Of a DNA stretch of 64,000 nt, positions 52,863 to 63,507 are shown piece by piece. The notes under the pieces are model-generated. The model had not been told where the DNA came from. It searched no databases and worked only from the letters and a program-made list of their open reading frames with translations. The position numbers were made by a program, and so were the translations under genes. Source of the DNA: Flammula alnicola (taxonomy: Eukaryota; Basidiomycota; Agaricomycetes; Agaricales; Strophariaceae); NCBI GenBank assembly GCA_015499995.1, contig JADNRV010000002.1, forward strand, positions 186,001 to 250,000, read 5' to 3'. Each line of letters starts with the position of its first letter. The first letter of the stretch is position 1.

Positions 52863-55436
52863 ATGAAGCGGGTATGTCTGCTTTCGTCCGCAATGCTTCA
52901 TCCGCGTTATGTTTCGTACAGGTTCATCGATTCTTGGACATCGAGGCTCGAGTGGACAACGAAGAGGTAGAAGAAGATGAAGATGAAGAGCGGGACCTTC
53001 TGGGTGCGTTTCGCCGCGCAGCTCTACCCTTTGATCGTCTCGTTAATGCTTGTTCATAGATGCCTTTATCGACGACCAGGTCGATCCGGAGGACGACGTC
53101 GATAGGCAGAATGCATTGCCTCATTTGTCGGACGACCAGATGAACAATAGCAGTGAGGAGGCGCTGGACGAATTTTTGGGTCAGATACTGGCCGACGCCG
53201 ACGTTTACAAGGACCTGCAGTCATTCGCTTTCATGAATAACGAGCGAGAGCTGGATGAAAGGACCGTGTACCGTGCAATTGCGGGTCTTCCGAGTGAAGA
53301 TGATTATCCCCTGTGGAAAGTCGATTGTCGGGTACGTGTCATGTTCTACGGCCGAGGGCAACTAACTATACGCAATACTTTGCTAGATTGGAACTGAAGA
53401 ACTTGCGGTGATCTCTCTGACGAAAACAGCGAGGGACAAACACGGTCTGCGTTCTGCTTTCACGCGCGGTTCGATACGAGGCGGCATATATCTCGAATGC
53501 AAGATGAACCATCACCTTATCCGCCTCCTCGAGCTTACGCCAGGTATTATTCGCAGCCAGCTAGGCATCAGACGTCGCTTAGTGGAGCCCTCTGATTACA
53601 TGAGCACGTTAACGATAAAAAATGTGAAGGTCGATATCAGTGTCGGTGACTGGATTCAGGTTAAGAAAGGCCTATACAGAGGAGACATCGGGTTTGTGGC
53701 TAGCACCTGCAACTGGGGCGTCCGTGTTCTGCTGGTTCCGAGAGTTGCATCGACTCCGATGGGCAGCACGCAAAAGAGGAAAGCATCTGCTGTTAAGCCG
53801 GCGCCGCAACTGTTTAAACCTGACGAATTTCGAGGCTCGTCTAACCCTGGCCTCATAAGCAGGCATGATGGATCGTATAGCTTGGGATGTTTGGTTTTCG
53901 AGCATGGGCTTGTGCGGAAAGACTTTGATTACCACTCAGTTGCACTGGGTGTCAGAGACATTCCCTTCCATCATTTTTCTATGTTTAGGTTGAGCAAGCA
54001 TCCTGGTATGGAGCTTTCACTCTTGCCGCGTCCTCGGGAATGGAGCTTTGAAGAAGATGATCCAGTTGTGGTTTGCTCTTCCGAAAAGGAGGGAAGACTG
54101 AAGGTGGTCGAGGCCTACTATGCAGAAGTGGAGCTAGCCGAAGAGGGTGTGCATCGGGTCCCATGGTACGACATCCGAAAGAATATCGCCGTTGGTCAAT
54201 TTGTTCGGGTCTCAAGTGGGCCCAACCTTGGAAACACTGGCTGGGTTATAGAAGTAGTGGGTGAAGTCGCGAGCGTTGTCGACAAGATTGCTGAAGGGGA
54301 AATCAAGAGCAGCGAACACAGCAATGCAATGAAGGTAACTCGAAACTACAAGTAAAAATAAAAAGGCTAGCTAACATATATTATAGCTGATGGAGGTCAA
54401 CTTAAATTGGCTGAACATAACGGAACCCCCTCATCAACAGCGCGCCCCACAGCTTCCGTCAAGTAACATCAATTTTGCGAGGTCTCGCCGCCATCCATGG
54501 TGTGGCCTGAATATAATTGTGTCGAAAACTCACCATCCGCATAAAGGCAGCACTGGAGAAGTCAAGGAGGTACTGTCGGGACAGTCGACTGTTACCGGTA
54601 TAAAGCTGGATGTTCAGCTTACACGCTACGATCCATCTAGTCCTTTTAGAAGAATACTTGTTGATTACGATGACGTCATCGAGGCTACGTGAGTGTATTT
54701 AAATTAGTTTCACAGATGCCTACCTAAAACTATAATCTGTAGCACTCATGTTGAATTGAAAGTGTTCCTCTTTCCTGACGATGACATGGCTGAGCTGTTG
54801 CAGCGACAGCCAATGGTCGCATCTCACTATGCTGCCTCCGGGTTCGCCACGCCCATGCCCACTGATACTTCTTCTTCACCTGCATGGGATCCTTCACTCG
54901 CGCCTTCTGGCGTTTTAATATGTCCATCGCCCGCAATGCGTCCTTCGCCTGCAGAGAGTGATCATACACCTCAGCATGTACTCTTGAACATGCAGCTTGC
55001 TGACATGAAGCTCAACGTTACTGTCAATGGAGGCACATATAAAAAGAAAGACCTTGTGGCATCTGTTTGCATGGTTGAAGACCGCATCAGCATCAGATAT
55101 ATCAAATACAACACGTCAAATTTGCTGCAGCCGGAGTGGGTTACCCCGAAGCATCCAAGTCCAACCCATGACAATGGCCTGCTTATTGTCATCAAAGGAG
55201 AACATTGCGGCAAATACGTTCGACGCATCTATCACCGACATGGCACCGAGGCCACAACAATGATATTGGCTGTTGTCTGTCGAGTTGAAGGCTCTGCAGA
55301 TGTCTTGACTGGTGAGCAACTGGAAGCTGGCATTGAATTTCTTTGTACAGTCTCAGAGTCGAAAAAGGAGAAGGATATGAACAAAGATCTTATGAAGCCT
55401 TTGCGTGATCATTATCGCAGCAGCGATCATGTTTAA
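52863..55436 (+). CDS. Spt5-like protein (NGN and KOW segments), mobile-region cargo
   Basis: Relative of transcription elongation factor Spt5. Six exons close exactly as 768 residues: 52863-52871, 52922-53003, 53060-53331, 53387-54334, 54387-54688, 54743-55436. The N-terminus is strongly acidic (FLDIEARVDNEEVEEDEDEE, DAFIDDQVDPEDDVDRQ), as in Spt5. The NGN-like domain runs YPLWKVDCRIGTEELAVISL, HGLRSAFTRGSIRGGIYLEC to LVEPSDYMSTLTI. A KOW segment follows: DISVGDWIQVKKGLYRGDIG, and a second near VGQFVRVSSGPNLGNTGWV. The rest has a Ser/Pro linker (AWDPSLAPSGVLICPSPAM) and a beta-rich C-terminus (GLLIVIKGEHCGKYVRRIYH). It is shorter than true Spt5 and has no repeated CTR, so it is not the housekeeping copy. 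Its place 1.3 kb after the Helitron protein on the same strand suggests cargo. Confidence 0.75.
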
Positions 55437-56150
55437 GACATTCATTAGTTTACTTTTCTGCTTGTTAATTCATTGACATACTTCTTTGATGCATCTTGCT
55501 ATGTTGTTATTATTATTTTTTCTATCTTGTAACATAAACATGCATCTACCATAGACACCAATTTGTATACAAAAACAAGTCAGAGAAACACGTGAGATAA
55601 CAAAAGGACTCGTAACGCCGGGCGCAGCCTCGGCCCGCACAACCAAGTAAATTACAGTGTCTTGCATATAAAAGGTCGACTGCGTCTCCAGCGCCTTGCT
55701 GCATCAGTCACATTTGTTACGCCTTAAGTGTCATAAGGATAAGGCTCACCATTTCAGAGACTACTTATGTATAGAGACAACTATGTTTAGAGAAGACAGG
55801 CGAAGGTATTATGATTTCAAAGCGTCCTACATCGTCACTGATTTTACACTTCTTGGAAGGGCTAGGTTGAGCTGAACAAAGAAACAGCTTCATATTCTAT
55901 CGACTAACTGGATCTCGTCGCTCATAGCGTCCCAGGCTTCTCTCCCCAGCTGAATCTACAGTAACACGAATATTCTACTTTAACTTCAATTTCACGACCT
56001 CCTTACCGCACCAATTTCCTTCTTTCTCGTCTACTTGGCAACCCCTAGTTGCATTCGCCGCAGTCATCTATGTCGCATTCTCCCGCTGCCTCTTGTTCGA
56101 ATTTGGACACCCCATAGGTAAAACGCTCGCCCTCGCGGGAGGCTTCACCA
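55437..56150. other. 3' flank of the Spt5-like gene
   Basis: No gene supported. A small GC hairpin (CGGGC 55619-55623 with GCCCG 55633-55637) is followed by GTAAATTAC and CTTGCATA words that recur, some inverted, near 58150 and 36710. A Helitron 3' end could be here, but no CTRR terminus is evident. Confidence 0.4.
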
Positions 56151-56372
56151 ATGCGGACCGCTGTTGTTGACCCTCAACTTCAGCGCCGACGCTTCCCGTG
56201 CGTTATCATCGGATGTGATCGGCGGTTCACCAGTCAATACACGCTGAAGGTCCACTGCATGGACTCGGAGGCACACAAACCCAAGCCTACAGGTATGAAA
56301 CTGTACCGCTTTCGAGCAGTCACCTTGGTTTTATTGCACAAGGTGGCTATTGAAAATTTTGCAGTGCACTAG
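56151..56372 (+). pseudogene. Truncated C2H2 zinc-finger fragment
   Basis: The 73-codon frame contains one finger of the Agaricomycete type, FPCVIIGCDRRFTSQYTLKVH, followed by a disturbed second His region (CMDSEAHKPKP). The upstream 56090-56150 also reads like coding sequence. Nothing downstream continues the protein, and repeats start about 70 bp later, so this looks like a remnant cut by an insertion or a captured exon. Confidence 0.5.
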
Positions 56373-56444
56373 TGATATTATAAATTAGAATTTGAAACAA
56401 GTACAAGATTCGAAAATATGTTATAAGGTGATCGACAAGAACGC

Positions 56445-56537
56445 AAGTTGAACAAGAATTATATTTGGTGATGATTGACAAGGAGATGTAACCATTCAAA
56501 CCAAACAAACAATGGGACAAAACTCGAATTCAAGTTG
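56445..56537 (+). repeat. Dispersed copy of the 92-bp repeat
   Basis: Diverged copy of the tandem unit at 57596-57770: it shares the words TTTGGTG, GATTGACA, GTAACCAT and CAAACCAAACAAACAATGGG in the same order and ends in AACTCGAATTCAAGTTGAAT like the tandem copies. Confidence 0.8.
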
Positions 56538-56547
56538 AATGTAGGTT

Positions 56548-56568
56548 CGGAGCAAGCCGCTTGCTCCG
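56548..56568. repeat. Perfect hairpin, 9-bp stem
   Basis: CGGAGCAAG and CTTGCTCCG flank a CCG loop. It lies 10 bp after the dispersed 92-bp repeat copy. It could be part of a transposable element end. Confidence 0.7.
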
Positions 56569-57595
56569 GCCCGGTACGGGTAATCCTTCGCAGAAGGGGC
56601 TTGCGCCAAACTGCCTGAAATCAGAGGTTTCGTCTTTGGCCATTCGCACTCTTCACATTCAACGCGCTATAAAAATTCAACTCGGGTTACATTATATACA
56701 TGCATATATGTCATTTAGATGATTTAGCGCTGCAAAATACATGCGTAAAAATATTGAAAAGAGGTGATAGTGTATTGGTAGGGAGGATGAAGAAATCCTC
56801 GCGTCGTGGAGGCCACTGGCCTTCAACGTGCCCAACAAAATTAACACGACATGTACTAATACTTGTAAGACTTTTTGCTTCCTCAGATTATGTCCCGTGC
56901 CGAAGACATGCATTTAAAGTCAAGGCGAAGGAAATGGGCTCCAGGAAGCCGTGTAATGTCACGTAATGTCACGTACGTGACAGCGCGCGTCGTGCGTAGC
57001 GCGTCTGCGTCGAGGCAGATAAGTATATCTCGTCCTCTCCCCTCCACAATGGCCATCCAAGGCTTCAGCGTAGACCCGCAGTGGGATATCCGCTTTTCTA
57101 CACCTTTTGACGGAGTACTGATCGTATCTCATCTACATAGTCACGTGAGCTGTGTCAAATGTCCCGAACTCACGACTTTTGGGAGATAGCATTCGAAGGG
57201 AAGCACATTAGGTAAATTTTATCTAATGTCCGAAATTTAAGGTAGTGTGTTGATGTGCTTTCAACGTTACAGCGAAAAATATCAAGTCCCTGAATCACAG
57301 TGCGTGCGTCGGCAATTTTCGCATTTATGGCACATCAATCACACTCCAGTGCAGGTAAGAAGGGCTCCTTACAGGATCTGAGTCGACAAATTTTTTAATT
57401 CGATGTGCATAAGTATTTGCGCCAAAAGACCTAAGGCATACCACGAGAACTGCGGGCAAGCGTCGTGTGCGAGCAAACCCCCTACTGACGGGCAGTTTGA
57501 AGCAAGCCCCTTGTCAGGATTGCTGCGACGCAATATAAAGAACTATAAAGATAAACAAAGAGCGGCATCCCGAAAAGGTGGATTGATCCGAACCT

Positions 57596-57770
57596 AAGTT
57601 GAATGGGTACAAACTTTTATTTGGTGGTGATTGATAGGAAGACGTAACCATGCAAACCAAACAAACAATGGGACAAAACTCGAAATCAAGTTGAATGGGT
57701 ACAAACTTTTATTTGGTGGTGATTGACAGGAAGACGTAACCATCCAAACCAAACAAACAATGGGACAAAA
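57596..57770 (+). repeat. Tandem repeat, 92-bp period, 1.9 copies
   Basis: The unit begins AAGTTGAATGGGTACAAAC at 57596 and again at 57688. The two copies differ at only a few positions (for example GATAGG against GACAGG, and CATGC against CATCC). High identity points to recent duplication. Confidence 0.9.
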
Positions 57771-58467
57771 GTCCTTCCTTATATAGTGAATTTAGACCGG
57801 GAGAAGCCTCTCTGCTACGCAGCAAGGCGATTGTTTTGCACACGGATTTTTTTCAACAGCTGTTTGGCCCTGCTTGCCTAGCATGGGAAACGTGATGCCG
57901 CTCAGATGCCGTGCCCGCTTGCATACCCGCCCAGAGCATTCCTGCACCGAACGTCGAGCCCTTCACAATCGGGATAGCCATTGGCGACCACAAGTTGAGT
58001 TCTCATGGCCTTTCGAGGCATCGAAAAGGACCTGGGTCGCCTCGGTTGGTTTGTGTGCTCGACAGCCGAACTTGCCGGCCAAGGCACCATCAACATTTGT
58101 CAGCACCCCCGCAAAATCTGGCGAAGTTGATGTGCAAAACAATATGCAAGACACTGTACATTACATGCCGTCGAAAATTGCGGACTTTGTAAATTACATA
58201 GTTACATGTAGGTCGAGGAATAAGTTCCGCAACCCTAGTGCAAATGAGTTTGAATCGTCTGCCAAATTTGGATCACGTGAATTTTGTCACGCGTTACAGG
58301 GCTTGTCGAGTGTGCATGAGCCCTATCTTAAGATAAGCAGGGGTTGGTCGTGTTTGGCTGTCCACTGGCAGCGAGCCCAATCCCCGTGGTTGGTTCGCCC
58401 ACCCATCTTTCCCCGCATCCACTCCTCCACCCCTTCCGGGTTCCTTCATTCAGCTGAGGGAAGCTTG

Positions 58468-61400
58468 ATGGAGTCGGCCTCTGCCTCTAGCCCCGTCATT
58501 AAGAAGCAGGACGATGACGACAAGAATGAGAAACGCGACATTAAGCCCGTCCCAAAGACCTTAAACCGAGTTCCTCGTGAGTTCAGGGCCCACTGGGACA
58601 ATCCTCAACTTTTCTGATCTTGCCTACTCATCCGACTCAAGGTGCTTGCGTGGGTACAGTCCTACTACTCGCATTTACAATGAACTGATTTTCTTTTCTG
58701 ATCAGAATGCATGTAGAAAGCAGAAAATGCGATGTGAGGGCGCCGACAACCCCCCTTGCAGGCGCTGCCGGAATACCGGTCTCGAGTGTCTGTTCGAGAA
58801 ACCCTCTAGAGAAGCAACTCTAACCGGAGAAGCTGGCTTGGAGTATGTTTTCCCGTTCATTCTGCCTGCAGTTTGCTAAATTTGTCCCAGACGCATCCGC
58901 AGCCTGGAGGCTCATGTAGCCGACATCCGTCAAACCCAAACTGCAATTTCGAACACGCTTTCAGAACTCGTCCATCATCTACGCGCGGGCGGACTCAACG
59001 CTCGATCTCCATCGGCCTATCCTGCCGCATCATTTCAACAGTCACCAAGTTTGAATTCTCCTTCTCTTTCCACCCCCACTGTTAGCCATCAGCATGCGTC
59101 TCCGTCCAGCGCTACTTCTTTCCCCTCATCGCAGCAGTCTGGTTCCAGCGTCCCACCACCCCGTCAGCAGAGGGCTTCGTTGCCAAATACTGCTTATCAG
59201 AGTTCTGCGGGACAATCAGCGCAAGCTATACCCTCGGACGATGTCCATGCGTCTCAGCTTTCCCCCGTGTATGGAACCTATCCTCAAGGCGGTCAAAACT
59301 TCAACATACATAATCAATCTAATCAAGGTCCAGTTCTTCCCCCTTTCTCAAGCATCCAAACTATGGGACCTCCTGTCTCGCAGCAGAGCAACGTTTCATC
59401 TGTGCGTTATCAATCTTCAGATCCAGGATACTCACGATCGAGTAAATATTCATCCGGATCGAAGAGACATGCACCTGCGTCATCAAATGTGACGAGCGCC
59501 GATTCCTCAGATTTCGACGATGATGATGGGGGTGATCTACCTGTGTCCGGATTGGTTGCACCATGGGAAGTGCTGCGGGGCTTAGCAGATGTAGCTATTG
59601 AACGCGCGGCCAAGGTAAGAATGGCTATGCTCTCTGTTCAATTCGATTTCTGATTAACTCCTTCGTTTAGGAAAACGGCGACAGTAGTGAACCTCATAGC
59701 CGCACGAGAACTCCGTCTCCTGATCGTCAATCAAGACCCAACAAGAAGAGAAGAAAAATCCACAGATTCCCGCCAAGCTTAACGTTTCCAGATGGTAAGG
59801 AAGTGCTCTCTTTTTCGCTATTAGGTTCAACTCATTTCTTTTTTGCAGTTGTGACGAAAGGCGTAATCACGGAAGCTGAGGCTCGCGAGCTCTTCAAGAT
59901 GTCAGTGTTTTCATTCTAACTCTTATATCTAAGCCTAACCTTGTCTCGTAGTTTCTATGACGGCTGTTCAACTTTCTTGTGAGTTTTTTCAGGCATTTAT
60001 CCACGCGCGACTCACTTTGCGCTCCTACCATAGGCCTGTTTTTGATTCTAACACTGACACTTATGATGCCTTGCACGAACGATCCCCTTTCGCTGTGGAT
60101 ACCATTTGTATGGTTGCTGCGCGTGTACGGGATGGTGGAGGTATGGATATACCCCCGACCTTTATTTTTTTTTAAAACACGTCTCATCTCTTCCACAGGA
60201 AAGATGAGTGACATTCACAGGCGATGCCTCGAAGAGGTTCAGGCTATTTCTTCGGCAACTCTGTTTGCTCCAGTAGTGCGAAGCGAAGCAGTTCAGTCTA
60301 TGAGTGCGTGATGCAAATGTTCTTCCAGCCTGACACTGACAGTCGCTGCTTTTAGTACTTGTTTCTGGTTGGTCGGACAACGGATGGTTGAGCGGCGGTC
60401 ATGCTGTACGAATGGCCATGGAGTTATGTAAGTCCTTATAGTGTCAACCTGCCAGATACATGCTCATTTCAATGTCTACAGCAATGCACAAAGCTTGGCC
60501 TCGCTTACTCAAGCGCATGAATTCTAACAAGGCAGATATCGACGAAGACCGTGACCTCGTTATTGCATCTAGGACTTGGTTTTGCCTTTATTTGTTCGAA
60601 CATCAGTAAGGCATTTCTTCAGTTCGTATCATGCTCACTCTCAACTGCCATTTTCAGACTCTCCTACGGAACAGGTCGTCCAGCTGTACTTAAGGACGAC
60701 GAGAGTATCAGAGATTGCCGCTACCTTCTCAACCATCCCGGGGCCATAGAGGATGATATGAGACTCGTATCTACCGTGGAGCTCATTGCCATTCGAGAAC
60801 GGGTTCACAATGTCCTCTCTCCCCTTGAAGGCCCTGTCAGACCCGAACATTTCGAGGAATTACATAGGGCAGATATTGATTTTAGGAATTGGTATGCAGC
60901 ATGGGATGAAGCCTTTTCAAGGAAGTACGAAGATGCTGGTAAGTCTTTTCGAAATTCTATGATCTGCCTTGCTTAAAACAGAATGACAGCTTTCTATCGG
61001 CAAAGTTTGCAAATTCAGCATCTTCATGCTGAGCTCTTCCATAATGCTACAGCTTTGAGAGACGTTATTGGGCCAGAGGATGTCCAAAGAATGCCTCCTG
61101 CGCAGAGAGAATTGGCCATTCGCTCTATTCAGATTGCTCGGCAAGGCTTGGATATAACTGTGAATTCTCCGGCATACAGAAAGGGCATGACATACGGTGT
61201 GATAGTTCCTTGCTCCAACCCATAGCATATATTTAACTTTTGGCAGCTGTTCATTACACTCACGCAACTGCTACATTCGCGGCGTCATTCCTTTTACGTC
61301 TTGCGCGTCTTTTGTAAGTATTATTTCATTATAAGCACACCCTTGTTGATGATAAGTGCGATTCAGCCCAACCGACTGTGATATGGTCGAGATTCGGAGC

Positions 61401-61953
61401 CAGGTCGAACGCCTTGCGAGCTTGATGGCTGAAAGTGAGCTCTTGCACACGTCATTTTCACCCTATACTTATGTTATTGTTAGTTCCTGGGAAGCGTTAC
61501 GCGTTGACATTGCAATTGATGTTGAAGAAATCGAAGAAAAGGAAAGCGAATTCTTCATCGCGTTCCCCCAAGGTGTCGCGCGACTCCCAGCGCTCTCTAG
61601 TAATGGCCGTCGATCATCCCCCTACCAATCATCCAGCTTCGGTAGCAGTCTCGCAACACCGACCTTCTGAACCCTTCTCTCCCGCCTACGATGCATATCC
61701 AGTGCAGGATAGTCAGATGCACGGCCCACACGTCCAGATTAACCAAATGCCGCAACATTATTCCCACCTTCCGCCTCCAAACTTCGGTCCCGATGCGGAG
61801 CAGATATGGCGAGGCTTTGAGCACGCCACAGGAGAGCTCCCTAACTGGATTTCCGACCAAAGTCTTGGAGGACAGTCCTTCTCGCAGCATGGCATGGATG
61901 CCTTCATTATTCCGACCGATTATCTTCCAGTTGCCCCTCAGCAAATTTGGTAA
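58468..61953 (+). CDS. Zn(II)2Cys6 fungal-specific transcription factor
   Basis: DNA-binding regulator with a Gal4-type zinc cluster and a fungal_trans (PF04082-like) middle domain. The start MESASASSPVIKKQDDDD leads to PKTLNRVPR at 58576. An 8-nt micro-exon (58642-58649) and an exon from 58706 complete the cluster: ACNACRKQKMRCEGADNPPC then RRCRNTGLECLFEKP, giving all six Cys with correct spacing. A short dimerisation helix follows (RIRSLEAHVADIRQTQTAIS). After a Ser/Gln-rich linker come GLVAPWEVLRGLADVAIERA, the regulatory core (SPFAVDTICMVAARVRD, LVSGWSDNGWLSGGHAVRMA, HKAWPRLLKRM, LVIASRTWFCLYLFEHQLSYGTGRP) and a disordered tail ending YLPVAPQQIW. At least ten exons. No target genes can be inferred. 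A helical part and length match the family. Confidence 0.88.
58642..58649 (+). other. 8-nt micro-exon inside the zinc cluster
   Basis: GTGCTTGC, flanked by an AAG acceptor and a GTGGGT donor. Inclusion gives R-A-C joined to N-A-C-R, the exact CxxC spacing of the cluster; the neighbouring GT at 58654 would add residues and break the spacing or frame. Confidence 0.75.
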
Positions 61954-62315
61954 TACGTCAACCCGGGCGAAATATTTGACTTACTTCTGCTCAAATTCAT
62001 ACCCATCCACCACTTTATCCAGAGATGAAGGAATGCATCTTCGTATATTCTTTGTATCAGGCTATCTATTGTACAGTGATTTCCATGCATACGCGGATCC
62101 ATACCCCTTTCTTCACTTTCCACCAAAAAAGAGATGCTCCGGCACGGCTGTGCATACAGTGCATTTGTAAAATAAGTATGCTGTTCGTATTCGTATTAGT
62201 ATTTTGTTCCTATGAATATGTACTTTGAAGCTATCCGAGCAGATCGACAAGTAGCAGTCTGATGTTACGTAAGAGTCAGGACAGCTCTGCCTAGCTCTTC
62301 GGGACGCGATCAATT
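61954..62315. other. Intergenic
   Basis: 3' flank of the zinc-cluster gene and promoter of the lipid-droplet hydrolase-like gene, both on the plus strand. No gene or clear TATA box. Confidence 0.4.
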
Positions 62316-63507
62316 ATGGGCCCTTTACCGTCTTTCTTGCAGCCACTCGAAAACTCGCCGAAGAACTCGCCCGATATACCATGTCAGAACGCACAATTTA
62401 CTCAGATTGCTTCATTGGGTTCGTCGCATGTACTGTGGTGGCCTCCAAGTAATGAGAATTGCGACCCGGATACACTTTTGTATTTTATTCCTGGTGAGCA
62501 GGAAGCAAGCCTTCAGCGTGGATTACTCATGACACCGTGAATTCGTCAGGGAATCCTGGGCTTGTAGACTTCTATAGACCATTTCTTTCTGAAATCCATG
62601 CAAACCAGGCATCGTCGAACTTTGCTGTCATAGCAAAGGCACATTTGGATCATTACCCCGGCATACAGAACAAAGGAGATGCTAGATATCGACCAGAAGA
62701 AAGCTTGACAATCCAAGTACAAAGTTCTCTTGAATTACTAGGGGCAATAACCTCCTTCTACACAAAGAAGCTCCGCATTATTATAGTTGGTCACAGCGTC
62801 GGCTCCTGGATATCTCTGCAGGTTACCATTCATGATTTGCTGTCAACATGTCTTTTGGATCTAACGGGTATACTATTTGAAGGTCCTGAAAGCCCTTCCG
62901 GATGCGATAACGGCAGTATTTTTGCTATTTCCTACCATAAGCAACATCGGTGACACTCCCAATGGCAGGTTGCTCTCTGTGAGTGAACGATGCTCTCCCA
63001 AACCCTACTATATGCTTACCTATATCACATGGTAAGCCCATATTCTTACCATTATCCAGATCTATCCTTTCTTCCCTGTCAATTTTAGCCAAACACCTAC
63101 CTGATCGCGTCCTATCCATTTTGCATTCGGGTTGGCCTGCGCACCAATTGCGTGTACTTCAGGAATTCATTTCATCTCGGGGAAGTGTCATGGCTTCATT
63201 GAGTATGGCTCATGAAGAAATGAAGGCAATCCTTGCTCTAGACACCATTCTTCTAGAAAATCACAAAGATAAGCTATATTTCTATTACGCAGAACTGGAT
63301 GGTTGGGTCGGAAAAGAAAGGGAAACACTTCTTCAAACATTCGATCCCAGTAAACATTCGACAAGAATAATGCATGGAACAAGTGGCATTCCTCATGCCT
63401 TCTGTATCAGTGAGTTGGCCAAAGCTTCTCTTGAAGATCCTCAAGGATCTAATGCGCTGAAAAGATCACGGGGAAATTCTAGCGAAGCACTGTTGCGAAT
63501 GGCTTGA
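62316..63507 (+). CDS. LDAH: Lipid-droplet-associated hydrolase-like (LDAH) alpha/beta hydrolase
   Basis: Serine hydrolase of the LDAH family, which in animals sits on lipid droplets and affects sterol ester turnover. The start MGPLPSFLQPLENSPKNS (62316) leads to LLYFIPG, and a short intron joins the oxyanion-type block NPGLVDFYRPFLSEI. The nucleophile elbow is GHSVG (near 62795-62810). The next intron joins SWISLQ to VLKALPDAITAVFLLFPTIS and NIGDTPNGR, which is the LDAH signature. Exons after about 62965 are less certain. The final part reads AKHLPDRVLSILHSGWPAHQ, YFYYAELDGWVGKERE, a likely acidic active-site region, and HGTSGIPHAFCIS with the probable catalytic His. The stop is at 63507. 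The N-terminal part of the last third could hold one more exon that I did not resolve. Confidence 0.78.

Larger units (their letters stand above)
56373..58467. other. Repeat-rich right flank of the mobile region
   Basis: Holds a 9-bp-stem hairpin, a dispersed and a tandem copy of a 92-bp repeat, and AT-rich words shared with the left flank. The long plus-strand frame 57874-58467 upstream of the zinc-cluster start is not coding in my view. The last 200 bp probably form the promoter of the zinc-cluster gene. Confidence 0.45.

Noticed and set aside
55619..55637. GC hairpin as the Helitron 3' end
   Set aside because: The stem is only 5 bp and no CTRR terminus follows at the expected distance.
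36671..58250. Terminal inverted repeats of one large DNA transposon
   Set aside because: The shared words are partly direct and partly inverted and too short; the core protein is a Helitron type, which lacks terminal inverted repeats.
57874..58467. Long plus-strand frame reading into the zinc-cluster gene start
   Set aside because: Only the part from ATG 58468 resembles the family; the upstream part crosses AT-rich repeat words and has no coding character.
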